A stretch of 29,161 bases of DNA from Larix sibirica. Taxonomy: Eukaryota > Streptophyta > Pinopsida > Pinales > Pinaceae. Both the position numbers and the translations under genes were made by a program. The stretch covers positions 24,369 to 53,529 of the forward strand of contig NWUY0300032005.1 in assembly GCA_004151065.3 (NCBI GenBank). The letters run 5' to 3'. Shown one piece after another: positions 20,226 through 29,161 of the stretch. Below the pieces are notes generated by a model. The model saw only the letters and a program-made list of their open reading frames with translations. It was not told where the DNA came from and did not search any database. The first letter of the stretch is position 1. Each line of letters opens with the position of its first letter.

Positions 20226-20272
<47 letters not shown>
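20226..20272. repeat. compound microsatellite (CT)13(TA)11
   Basis: Thirteen CT units (20226-20251) pass directly into eleven TA units (20251-20272, sharing one base) with no interruption. An uninterrupted array of this length is likely to vary in length between individuals. Confidence 0.95.
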
Positions 20273-20273
<1 letters not shown>

Positions 20274-20496
20274 TGTTCACCTTTTGATTAAGCATGCCTA
20301 TATTTCTTTCATTTTAGTGTATTAGGATCACAATGTTTTACATATTTAATATTATGCCATGTCACTATCAGTCACTTGCACATCTCATCCATACTGAGTT
20401 GTAGAAAGCACCTTGCTTCTGTCGGTGCGATCATCTAATGTTTTAAATGCATGGATTAATTTCAATACCCTTGTGAGATATATACATACTTATCCG

Positions 20497-20640
20497 TAAG
20501 GGTTAGTTGAATTGGTAGATGTTATTGTGCAAAAGTTCACAAAGGTCCCAGGATCAAATCCCATTGAGTTCCTTGGGGTTACCAATTGGTATTTCAGTCG
20601 GTAGTTACTATTGTTGTCCATCCAAAAAATTGAAGAAGAT
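20497..20640 (+). mobile_element. tRNA-like segment, possible SINE
   Basis: TTAGTTGAATTGGTAGATG (from 20503) resembles a polymerase III A box (consensus TRGYNNARNNGG). CAGGATCAAATCCC (20549-20562) resembles a B box (GGTTCGAANCC), about 35-40 bases downstream, as in tRNA genes and tRNA-derived SINEs. There is no good acceptor-stem pairing for a functional tRNA that I could find. No clear tail or target duplication was found, so the 3' end given is approximate. Confidence 0.4.
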
Positions 20641-20881
20641 AAGAGGGCGGAGATCACATAGAGGAGAGCAAGGTATAAATGTCTTCACATGGAATGCTTA
20701 ACACGCAAGAGAGCGAGGGACTATACTTCTATGGGAAAAAAGGATACATACAAGACAACATCTATCAATTTGCCATATTTTTAAAGACGGAAACATATAT
20801 AACAAAAAAATACCCTTCTATTACCATGCATCATAGACCATACTCCCAAGTACCACCACCACTATAATATAACTAGCTCTT

Positions 20882-21260
20882 ATTATGACATCCTTACATA
20901 GTTCGATTCAAAGAGGATTTGTAGCACATAATTGCCTTAGGGATAATCATCGAATGTTTTGATAAGAGCTCGCATCTTTGATTGATGATGATTGTTCTCA
21001 TTCTCCACAATAGTCTCTTTTTCCACAATGACACAAGATTAAATACTATTCTCATCTTCCAAACCACTCGTAGGCTATTGAGCACCTTTTCGCTTAAACT
21101 CTTCATTGTGTAAATAACAATGAACATCATGTTTGAACTGAGTTCAAGTCTCTTCCTTCTCCTCAATGTAGGTTTTAGGTTTCAATTTGTTAATTGACGA
21201 TCCCTTTGATTCTCCTTAACATAGGCTTTAGGTTTCAAGTTGTCGATTGATGATCCAAGT
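20882..21260 (-). pseudogene. possible decayed coding segment, unrecognised
   Basis: Reading the minus strand from about 21260, one frame gives MPILGSSIDNLKPKAYVKEN, and a second frame further on gives KTFDDYP, GNYVLQILFESNYVRMS, interrupted by several TAG/TAA codons. The polar composition and short spacing of stops suggest an old coding remnant, but no family is evident. An overlapping 90-codon open frame (20894-21166) is Arg/Leu/Met-rich and may instead be a shadow frame. The region also contains an imperfect direct repeat (TTTAGGTTTCAANTTGT near 21172 and 21228). Confidence 0.3.
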
Positions 21261-21421
21261 ATAGGCATTATTTGTGGAGAAGAGAAGAGTTATATAGAGC
21301 AAATCCCCCCCTCACTCAACTGATGATTTCAAACAAGAAAAGACCCTATTTATTATCTCTCTAGTTACCAAAGTCATACAAGTCAACATGTCAAAGTAGT
21401 ACTTTGTAAACTCAAAGACTA

Positions 21422-21808
21422 CTACCTTATATCCATGGTTGTATAGGGGCTTAGCATTCTTCTTTGACATTGCTCCGTTGTCAAGGGGTTTGGCCTTGTC
21501 CTTTGTTTTACAATATAGCCATTACTCATATTCTTGGCCTTCCTTACTTCATTAAGGAGTTTGGCATGCAAGGCCTTTGTTATTCCTTGTAGGCCTACCT
21601 TCCATAAAGGGTTCCTCGATCTCATAAAAAAGGAATCAATTGTTCCACAATTATTCCCTGTGTGGCTGCCCTTAAGGAACTCGTATGAACTCGTATGAAT
21701 TTCAAAAGAAAAAAACTTACTCCTACTAAAGAAAGGGCCGGGCCTAGAAATAGAACTTGCATTAGAACATGAAAATGAAAAAATAATGTAATATGATGTC
21801 AAAAACAT
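21422..21808 (-). CDS. 128-codon open frame, hypothetical
   Basis: This is an uninterrupted minus-strand frame with an ATG start, notable because almost every other long frame in the window is broken. The N-terminus (MFLTSYYIIFSFSCSNAS) is hydrophobic. The rest is Ser/Arg/Lys-rich with no domain I recognise. It has no coding-like neighbour, and I see no TATA or splice context that decides whether it is real. A frame of this length can occur by chance, so it could be nothing. Confidence 0.2.
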   Translation of the reverse strand: MFLTSYYIIFSFSCSNASSISRPGPFFSRSKFFSFEIHTSSYEFLKGSHTGNNCGTIDSFFMRSRNPLWKVGLQGITKALHAKLLNEVRKAKNMSNGYIVKQRTRPNPLTTEQCQRRMLSPYTTMDIR

Positions 21809-21810
21809 AA

Positions 21811-21899
21811 GGGCTACTTTCTATTACTCCTTATAATAGGGCTCCTTTCTAATTACCCCTCATAGTAGGGCCCTTTCCTAGTGTCTTCCTTTATAATAC
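21811..21899. repeat. degenerate ~29-bp minisatellite, 3 units
   Basis: Units start at 21811, 21839 and 21868, each beginning GGGC, followed by a pyrimidine-rich stretch and ending in ATAATA or ATAGTA. The lengths are 28, 29 and 32. The low similarity indicates an old array. I see no function. Confidence 0.65.
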
Positions 21900-22763
21900 A
21901 TTCAATTAATACTTTGGTGCGAGAGCAAATATTAACATGGGTAAAGGAAGCCAGTGATGCTCCATGAAGTTGAAGAACCATGCTTGGTGTTGAAGGGATT
22001 ATTGAATACAGGTTACCTTGAAACCTCTTTTAAAGGCTTTTGGGGGTAGTATCATCCTAGCTTCCGTATTTTTATGATTACATGTATGATACTTCTTTCA
22101 TAATCTCCACAAATTAAACAATAACACATGCGATCTTGTTGCGCATTATTGAAATTTCATAGATGTCAAAAGTGTTGAAACTTAATGGTTGTCGAAAGTG
22201 CTTAATAATGCCACTCATGAATTTTGTGAGTAAAGTGTCATAAATACGTGTCACAGTTCATAGCTTTGAGCATTTATCATTATGATTACACATCGCTTTA
22301 ATAATAAATAGTTAATGATGGTTGCACATGGTTTTGGGCATGCTTGTAATATTTATGATAGGGTATTATGTTTTATTATTCTGGTTTATGATTAGGTATT
22401 ATGTTTTTTTAAGTGTTAAACGAGTATTTAAATTTTTTATTAGTTTATATATATATAAAATTTATTAAGATTTCATTAAATAATATTTATAATTTAATAT
22501 TTTATAACATTTATAGATTTCGATAACTTAAAGTTGAGTATAAATGTTTTTTCGAGTAAGATCTAGAACTGCTTTTAATTTATTAAGAGCTCATTTTTCT
22601 TGGATGTAAGACAATATGTTAAGAGTCCAAGATATAAAGTCATTTAGTAAAAGTGGAGGTATGCTTCCTTACGAACCAACGGAGATTTAAAAAATAAGCA
22701 TATAATTTTTATTATTATCAAAGTTGCATATGTGCACTTCACTTTTTTCATAGCATTTTTATC
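21900..22763. other. no supported gene
   Basis: AT-rich non-coding sequence, including a TATATATATA run near 22448. I see no open frame of note and no element boundaries. Confidence 0.5.
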
Positions 22764-22860
22764 TTTTTTTTTGTAAGTAAGTACCCATGGGGATTTGAAC
22801 TTGTGACCTTCCATTTACAACTTCTCATCTCAAATTACCATATGCTCTACCCCCCGTGGG
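22764..22860 (-). mobile_element. tRNA-like segment with A-tail, possible SINE
   Basis: On the minus strand, GGGTAGAGCATATGGTAAT (22835-22853) resembles an A box, GGTCACAAGTTCAAATCC (22791-22808) resembles a B box, and an A9 run follows (complement of 22764-22772). That order (A box, B box, A-rich tail) is the layout of a tRNA-derived SINE. It lies just downstream of the end of the unrecognised coding relic. No target duplication was found by eye, and a decayed tRNA pseudogene is an alternative. Confidence 0.5.
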
Positions 22861-22947
22861 TTCTATATTCAACTATCATGTTGTCATAGTGTTCATTGGG
22901 GTATAAATCTTCATTACCATCCCATAGAGGAGGAAAACCATGATCTA

Positions 22948-25900
22948 TTACTTTGTAAAAATAGCTTTGAAGGAGGCCACGTCCCTCAATAGTTGATGGG
23001 CCTTAGACTGAGCTTGTTGTACTAAATTTATTTTAGTGATGACCTTGTTTTCTTACATAATCATATTTATTCTATCCCTTACACCTAGAGCTTCCAATTC
23101 TTCTTTTGTTTTGGTATTCAAGATATTTATCACCATATTCAAAATTTCTAGCTTATTTTCTAACTCATTCCATGTCATCTTTATATCCTGTGAAGACATG
23201 ATGGCTAAGAAAAATTCATCCAGAATAATCATAAGGTAGCCACAATACTTTGTGAATTATACTACTATTTGATCCCACACTAAATCCCCTTCCCCTTTAA
23301 TGCAACTCTTCCTATCATCCTTTTAGTTGCCTGGTCTACCTCTTTCTATAATTTTCCTTTGGCAACCTGTAATTTTGCAATAATGGCTTCTGTGTATTTT
23401 AATATGTCATGCAAGACTTATATTTTTTCCTCTTTCTTCTGGATATTATTCTTTAGGGTTCCCAACACTACTTCCTTCATATTTAGATCTGCCAAGATTT
23501 TAGTCAAATCATCTGTAGGATCTTCTTGTGCAGATGGTATTGTGATGGTCTTGGAAGATGCCAATTTAAGGTTTTCCATATTAAGGGTGCCATTTTCTTG
23601 TTGCATATGTTCTAGTTTCTCCTTGTATTCCCACATTTGATTGTACATTTTTTATTTCTCCTCATGTACTGCTACCATCTCAAGTGTCTGCACATGTTGA
23701 GTCTAGGAACTTTGAGATTTTTCTTCAATACCTGTATTTATGTATCTTTATCCCTGACCAATGGTTGGATAGGTATTGGATTGTTTGGATCCAAACCTAA
23801 TTCCATAACCTTTTGATCCAACTCAATTATCTTCAATTGTTTATCTTTATTTGTTAATTTTTCTTATTTTAACTATTTTTCAATCTTATTAACTAGATCT
23901 TGGAGCTTATTTGAGTTTACAATGGATTTTAGCACCTCTCTCAAAATTATTTCCTCATTTTTCATATGCCAGTCAATTTTATCAATTGGACTTAGTGAAT
24001 CTACATCTACTTTGACCTAAGTGGCTTTGTAGTCTGTTGATGTTATTGGTTTGTGTGTTATTGGTTCATAAACAACCATTTTAAATGTTCCCTCTTTCAT
24101 ATCTAAAGTAGACTAAAAAACCTAGACTCCTCTCCACTTCAAGTCCAACTCTAGGGATACAAGTCTCTCCTTACTTGAACATTCTGTTCTTTAACCTATA
24201 AGTAATGAGAGAAAAGGCTAGGCTTAGACTGGGAAGTTCCCTAATCAGTAGAAGATGATGGTGTTTCCACTAGTGTAGGAATATTTGTTGTAGGAAACTG
24301 TTCAATAGTAACGATGGGCACTCTCAATGTGGCCTCTTTTTTTTATGGTGGGATGATCTTCACTATGTTCATCTAAATCCATATATGAATGTATTTATTC
24401 CCCCACTCTTTTGATCCCTATTTCCTACTTCTAGGGAGTCTGAATAACCAGTTGTTGTGACACCTGTGACTGTTATATGGTATCTCCTTGTAAAATATTC
24501 TTAACCCACTCCCATGTTTCCAAATCGACAATCTTTGATAATTGTTCATTTGGTTGATATATGTTTTCTACCAATTTATCCTTCTACCTTTTTTTCTAAA
24601 ATGACCTTGTGAGGGTCATATATCCACTTTTTTCCTGTTGGAAGGTTAATCTAATCTAGCATGCTCTCCAAATAGATTATGATGTCATGATTTTAACAAT
24701 AAAAGGCCCTACTTCTTTAGGCAGCTTGAAGGTGATGGAGATTTTTTGCTTAGCAAAGTCAATATAATCAAAATCAAATCTCCGCCTATTGTTTTCAATC
24801 GCAAAAATCCTAGTAGTTAAAAAGTCAGTTAATGGATAAAGATTCAACTCCGAACCATAGATTTTGATGTCTATGTACTCATCAAACAAGAACCAGTCTC
24901 CAACCTAGGTACCTTGGCTCAATTTCATTAGCTTTTTGTACTCCGAAAAAACCCTTGGAGAAGGATTACCATGGATTGGAGTAGATAACATACATGAATT
25001 TATTAACAAATTAACTGAAACCCTCATTATTTAACTTCATTATGATCTCAGGAGTCTAGTCAATCATTGATTTCCATGTACCTGCATATGGCATTTAAAG
25101 TTCCAAATATCGGAAAGGAGCATCTTGATGATATAATATCAAGTATAATAGATAAGATTGGCACCTAAAATACTTAAGAGTAGGAAAGTTTAGCAATAGA
25201 TCATGTATCAACTCGGGTAAGAACTGGGCATAATCATACTTGGTAACAAGGATATCTAATGGGGGGAAGATAGTGGCCATAAACCCTAAAATGGTATTAT
25301 CCACTACTCTAGCATGGTCATAGCCAAGCAATTGCCATACCATGGCAATTTATTTCTTAGTTATGTCAAGAAAGATATCAATTTTGTAAGGAGGTTACCC
25401 CTTTCAGATTTCTGCATTTTGAGCTAAAAGGATTCTAAGGAGCTTATCATTTTCTTTGTGACACAAAGACTGATACTTGCTTTCAAAATATTCCTCATAT
25501 AGCTTCTATAAGTATGGGGTATTAGGTGTATCTAACATTTGATGAATGGCCTCTCTAGTTAGAAGACATATAACATTGGATTTATTAAATATCATGATTG
25601 TTGTTTTTTTCAAAGGAGTAATTTGACATGCACCAGGTAACTAATTCAAGAAAATGGCATATTTGAGGCACTACAGCTAGGGATAAATTTGACTCCCAAA
25701 GCTGCAAGAAGTCACATGACTCTTTAAATATGGTTTGGGAATTAGTAATGAATTTATGTAGATTAGGAATTGATAATTCAAGGTTGAATAAGTCTCCCTA
25801 TGTGTCCATGAGGTTCTCGTCATTTAGGTTAGCCTTTTCTCCAGTCTCATGTAATTGGGTATTCTCAACAATAGACAGTTTTGAAAGTAGACTAGAAGTA

Positions 25901-26553
25901 ATTAGAAGAATAACATGCAAATGATACAGAGTTACCATTGGAGGTTGGTTGGATTCAACACTTTCTTACCAGTATTAATGGCTTCGATGTGTCTTTTGTA
26001 TTTCCATTTGAACAATGGTTTCTTTGAAACTCTATCAAATGTTTTAAATTTTTTAAATTTTGCACATTTATAACTGAGCCATGTGGTGTCTCTTTATTGG
26101 CTCTTCGTATTGATGTAGACATCGCACTCAATTATGAACCATTGGCCCCAAGACCATGTGTCTATTTTTCCCTAGTCCGCTTGTTGCTTAGATGTCCCGC
26201 TACCCCACCTTATTTCATCTTCCTCGTATGGCAGTTTTGGCACTTGAAATTAGTGGATTCCTAAAACTTCCTTCAGGATCCAGAATGCAGGAGCGTCCTC
26301 CATGTAATTTGTGTGGTATTGAATTTCGGTGAGTGCACATTATTTTAACCATTGTGCAATTTCAAGACAGGGAACGCACGGCATATGTTGATCTCTGGCT
26401 CTTTTGATTGATCATGCTCTTCATTGATGTAAGCCCATTTTATTTTCCATTTGTCATGGTCACTAATTCTGTAACAACCTTTTAAGTGATTCCAAAATAA
26501 GCATAACATGAGCGCTTGACTATCAAGAATACAGCGAGTGCTCAATTTGTTTT
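22948..26553 (-). pseudogene. large unrecognised coding relic, coiled-coil C-terminal part
   Basis: Long stretches of the minus strand read as natural protein interrupted by single stops. Examples are NYMEDAPAFWILKEVLGIH and WSWGQWFIIECDVYINTK (about 26100-26310), CKLFKKF-like and KWKYKRHIEAINTGKKVLN (about 25940-26010), TREAIHQMLDTPNTPYL and YEEYFESKYQSLCHKEN (about 25440-25570), an open 82-codon block LLGYDHARVVDNTILGF (25095-25343), and a 70-codon block YIDIKIYGSELNLYPL (24677-24889). The C-terminal third (22948-24130) is Lys/Glu/Asn/Ile-rich with heptad-like spacing (KLQDLVNKIEK, WEYKEKLEHMQQEN, WNELENKLEILN) and ends LLRDVASFKAIFTK at a TAA (22948-22950). I do not recognise the family. 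An LTR-retrotransposon-associated ORF or a dead host gene are both possible. Confidence 0.6.
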
Positions 26554-26991
26554 CTATATACTAACTGATACAATCACTAGGTTATAAAAATATAGATTTA
26601 TGTCCCAAAGATTGTTTTCAACATGGCATGTGGTAGTTTCATTGAGGGATATTCTCTCACAATTTTCAAGTGGAGGAATAATAAACCTAAATGGGGAAAG
26701 TCTCTTCAAGGATGCTTGAGCATTAGGTAGACCTAAAGCAATGTTCCTATAAAATTGAGCTAGGTTTTTGCTAAATGATCACACAACATCCATTGAGAAT
26801 TTCATTAGAGATTTAAATATAGTGATGAGTTGGAGTGTAATGAACCTTCCTCTACTTTCATTGAATGATTTCTCCTTTAGAAAAAAAAACAAACAAAGGA
26901 ATTCATCAAAGAGTTCATAACCAAGAAAGGAATCACTTCCATGGACTTTAGCAATAATATGTAAAATAGTTGTTGTAAAATAGACAAATCA
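26554..26991 (-). pseudogene. upstream block of the unrecognised coding relic
   Basis: One minus-strand frame stays open for about 146 codons except for a single TGA (complement 26779-26781), ending at TAG (26554-26556). It includes LHIIAKVHGSDSFLGYELF, FITLQLITIFKSLMKFSMD, then after the TGA SFSKNLAQFYRNIALGLPNA and SPFRFIIPPLENCERI. The TGA is consistent with a CGA Arg codon changed by C-to-T. No ATG opens it, so it must join something upstream or have lost its start. It lies immediately before the 22948-26553 relic on the same strand, which suggests one original gene with a frameshift near 26550. Confidence 0.5.
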
Positions 26992-27204
26992 TGATACAAC
27001 TTTTAATAGACAAACCTATAAGTACACAATTGAATAAATACTTATCTAATTCTAGTTCCAATTCTTAATAGACACAAGTTGGAACATTAAATTGTATATT
27101 ACTTATGTTGATAATATAATTGTTATAGATCAAATATCCATTCGTGACGATATTTCAAAAGTCAAGACTCAAAAGTGTCACTGTTCGCTCACAAAAGGAC
27201 ACAT

Positions 27205-27462
27205 CTAGATGGAAGATCCTATTATTTGACCCTTATTGATAGCCTTGATCATTGAAAATGAAATCCCAACATCATTCCAGTCAATTATGAGAGCTCCAAA
27301 CCCCAAAAAGGGAAATTTCTCACCCTGCACACTATTAGGATGCGAGTCATTCACATCTAGCTCTTGAATAGGGCATGAATGCATAAAAAACTAACTGTTT
27401 GCACCTTGCACACTGACAAGGAGCAAATCATTCACATGTTTCCTATAAATTGGATGCGAATT
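27205..27462 (-). pseudogene. coding-like block with internal duplicated motif, unrecognised
   Basis: The frame reads NSHPIYRKHVNDLLLVSVQG, one TAG, then ELDVNDSHPNSVQGEKFPFL and GFGALIIDWNDVGISFSMIK, ending at a TAG (27205-27207). The motif Val-Asn-Asp followed by Ser-Val-Gln-Gly appears twice, matching a degenerate DNA repeat at about 27323-27362 and 27401-27440. It lies between two other coding-like blocks on the same strand and may be part of the same lost protein. No family is recognised. Confidence 0.4.
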
Positions 27463-27623
27463 CCCCATAATTTAATGAAAAAAAATATAAAAATTCGAAA
27501 TATGGGAGTTAAGGAAGTTTTACAAACCAATTTACCTGTGTGCAATTCCCTAAACCACCTGGTAAGCATTTACAACTATTCCTCCAAACATAAAAGGGAA
27601 ATGAAATGGACTAGGGGGGACAC

Positions 27624-27897
27624 CTAGACATCAAAATTTATGCTGGAGTAATCACTCACACACTCATCCATATCCATCAACAATCCATGTGGTTGACCCT
27701 TGTATCCCTGAATCTTGATGTTGTCGCCCTTAGGTAACTTCACCTCTCATATAAATCTACTGAACCAAAGTGGGATTGTCGGAGTGCATGAGCAGAGAGA
27801 CTAGAATCTTCAGGTTCTATAAGGTGTCAATCATTGAGAAGGTAAAGCTTGTACTTATTTCATTAATATAATCGAGATTTGAAATCTTCCCCTCCGC
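27624..27897 (-). pseudogene. most upstream coding-like block, unrecognised
   Basis: Starting near 27897 the minus strand reads AEGKISNLDYINEISTSFTF, SMIDTL, a TAG, NLKILVSLLMHSDNPTLVQ, a TAG and IYMRGEV. After a one-base frame change it reads KLPKGDNIKIQGYKGQPHG and LLMDMDECVSDYSSINFDV, ending at a TAG (27624-27626). The smooth amino-acid composition and few stops argue for former coding. I see no initiator Met, and the sequence beyond 27897 loses coding character. The function is unknown. Confidence 0.45.
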
Positions 27898-29161
27898 CAA
27901 TCAAGTGTTGTGATTGTGGTTTGACATTAGGAATGTTTTGTTTTTTACATTGAAATTGATTAGTTAGTTAATGCTCTATTCGATTTAAATTCATTTACAT
28001 TCTTTTTTAAGTGTCAAATCAACTTGAGAAAGGTTGTCTTTTGGTTTTGCAGGCAATCATTGGGTGCCAAGGATCCAATCCGAAGAAATAAAAAGGAGCA
28101 TATAGGGAAACCTTTGAAAAATGTACACGCCTCTCTTCCCCCTAAATTCTCATGTAGTTAGATTTGGTTATTGAAGTTTGTATGTGGTCTTATTCATGTG
28201 TAAGGGTCTCAATATGCATTTAAACATAGTCAATTAAGTTGATCTCATTTGTTTCAGTACGTTGGTGATCTTGCGCTAATCATAGGATTTATTTATGAAC
28301 AACAAAACTAGTGACTCTGATGGGGATCAACCAACCTTTGTAGGGCCTTGTTGATTGATTTTTCAATTTGTTTTGGGTGTCAATATCTAATAGTCTTAAT
28401 CATACCCAAGTTAACTTAAAATTCCCAAAATTTTGAAAGTTTTATGATTTTTATTTTATTTTTTAGTCCACTTCAGGAGCTATTCACACCATGTAGTACT
28501 TATAGGCATGAATGGTAGGTGGTATTCACACCCTATAGTGGTGACATGCAAAAATGGCTCGCACCCAACCTTTTGGACATGCGTAAATTACTTGAACTTG
28601 GAAATTTTTTCTTATTTGTCTCCTCTTTTTCCTAAAAGTCTTGAATTTGTTGGATTGTCTTACTGATTTAGAATATTTTTGTTTCATGTTGGATCAATTA
28701 AGGTGGTATTTGAGTGTGTTTTTCTTGAGATTGAGTCATAAATTCGTGAAAAGTGTTAGGAGTGTCTTATACTTCATTTTATTTTCATTTGTTTGTGTGA
28801 TTGATTAGCCGTGAGTGTGAATACCCAAAGCATAATTAAGCTATTTTATCTCTTGGTTTTCCTTGCTTGAAAGCAAAGTTGGCTTCCTAAACCTTGTCAT
28901 TTAGTAGACCTATTAACTTGTTTGAGTCTAAGAACTTGTTTCTTCTTGAATTTTGGCTTTGGCTTGTGGTCAAAGAGGCTAGCGTTAGAAGTGATTTTCA
29001 CCATAGTGATAGGCATATCATTCTTATTTTTTGTTGTTTGCATTAGTTTAGTTGATTGTTCAAAAGTTGCATTTTCATCAAAAAGTAAAAAGTTTGGATA
29101 AAAAGTTGTATTTTGGTTTGCAAACTGAAGATTGGTAGATTGCATTTGCATTGAAAGAGTT
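27898..29161. other. no supported gene
   Basis: AT-rich sequence. A minus-strand 84-codon open frame at 28897-29151 (Asn/Lys/Gln-rich) has no recognisable domain, and it runs close to the window edge, so it may be chance or part of something outside. A pyrimidine-rich stretch ending TTTTGCAGG at 28042-28054 looks like a plant 3' splice site on the plus strand, but no coding-like exon follows it. Confidence 0.45.

Noticed and set aside
20497-20640. Functional tRNA gene
   Set aside because: Box-like words are present but I could not find acceptor-stem pairing or a proper anticodon arm.
27997-28120. LTR end plus primer-binding site (TTGGGTGCCAAGGATCC)
   Set aside because: There is only weak resemblance to the TTGGCGCC-type site of plant Gypsy elements, and no paired LTR or TG...CA boundary was found.
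28897-29151. 84-codon minus-strand open frame as a gene
   Set aside because: Asn/Lys/Gln-rich low-complexity translation in AT-rich DNA near the window edge, with no domain.

Overview
The window looks like transposon-rich nuclear DNA of a seed plant, most likely a conifer. I see no intact host gene, no tRNA or rRNA gene, no CRISPR array and no bacterial-type operon. It is AT-rich, its long open frames are broken by stops and frameshifts, and nearly everything recognisable is a decayed retroelement. The conifer guess rests mainly on an endonuclease-bearing Penelope-like element at 8857-10674. In plants, that class is known to me chiefly from conifers (the 'Dryad' elements, thought to have come by horizontal transfer from arthropods). 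The large, old, non-autonomous repeat fraction fits the same guess.

Layout. 1-3400 is an assembly-scarred stretch. Two single N characters (1848 and 3111) each sit between direct repeats, of 1007 bp and 289 bp, that look like unmerged contig overlaps. 3401-5383 has no gene I can support. 5394-6750 is a 5'-truncated plant LINE (plus strand) with an A8 tail and a target-site duplication, followed by a 50-bp minisatellite (6779-6940) and a degenerate 104-bp duplication (7637-7845). 8857-10674 is the Penelope-like element: reverse transcriptase plus GIY-YIG endonuclease, 5' truncated, flanked by an exact 18-bp direct repeat. 11550-12428 is an old tandem duplication whose first unit carries a 29-bp-stem hairpin and a 41-bp tandem repeat. 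13751-19986 is a nearly complete minus-strand L1-type LINE: ORF1 with a zinc-knuckle region, then endonuclease, reverse transcriptase, zf-RVT and RNase H. It is flanked by a target-site duplication and dead at several catalytic positions. 20226-20272 is a compound (CT)(TA) microsatellite. Two tRNA-like, possibly SINE-derived segments lie at about 20497-20640 (plus) and 22764-22860 (minus).

From about 27897 down to 22948 the minus strand carries a chain of decayed but clearly coding-like segments. Together they cover about 5 kb, end in a coiled-coil-rich C-terminal part, and match no family I recognise. This is the best candidate for something undescribed here.

How the parts relate: the elements do not form a pathway. 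They record successive insertions. Both LINEs show target-primed insertion signatures (tail plus target duplication), as does the Penelope-like copy (5' truncation plus target duplication). Many in-frame stops are TAG/TAA/TGA where the family has Gln, Glu or Arg, consistent with long neutral decay, partly by C-to-T change.
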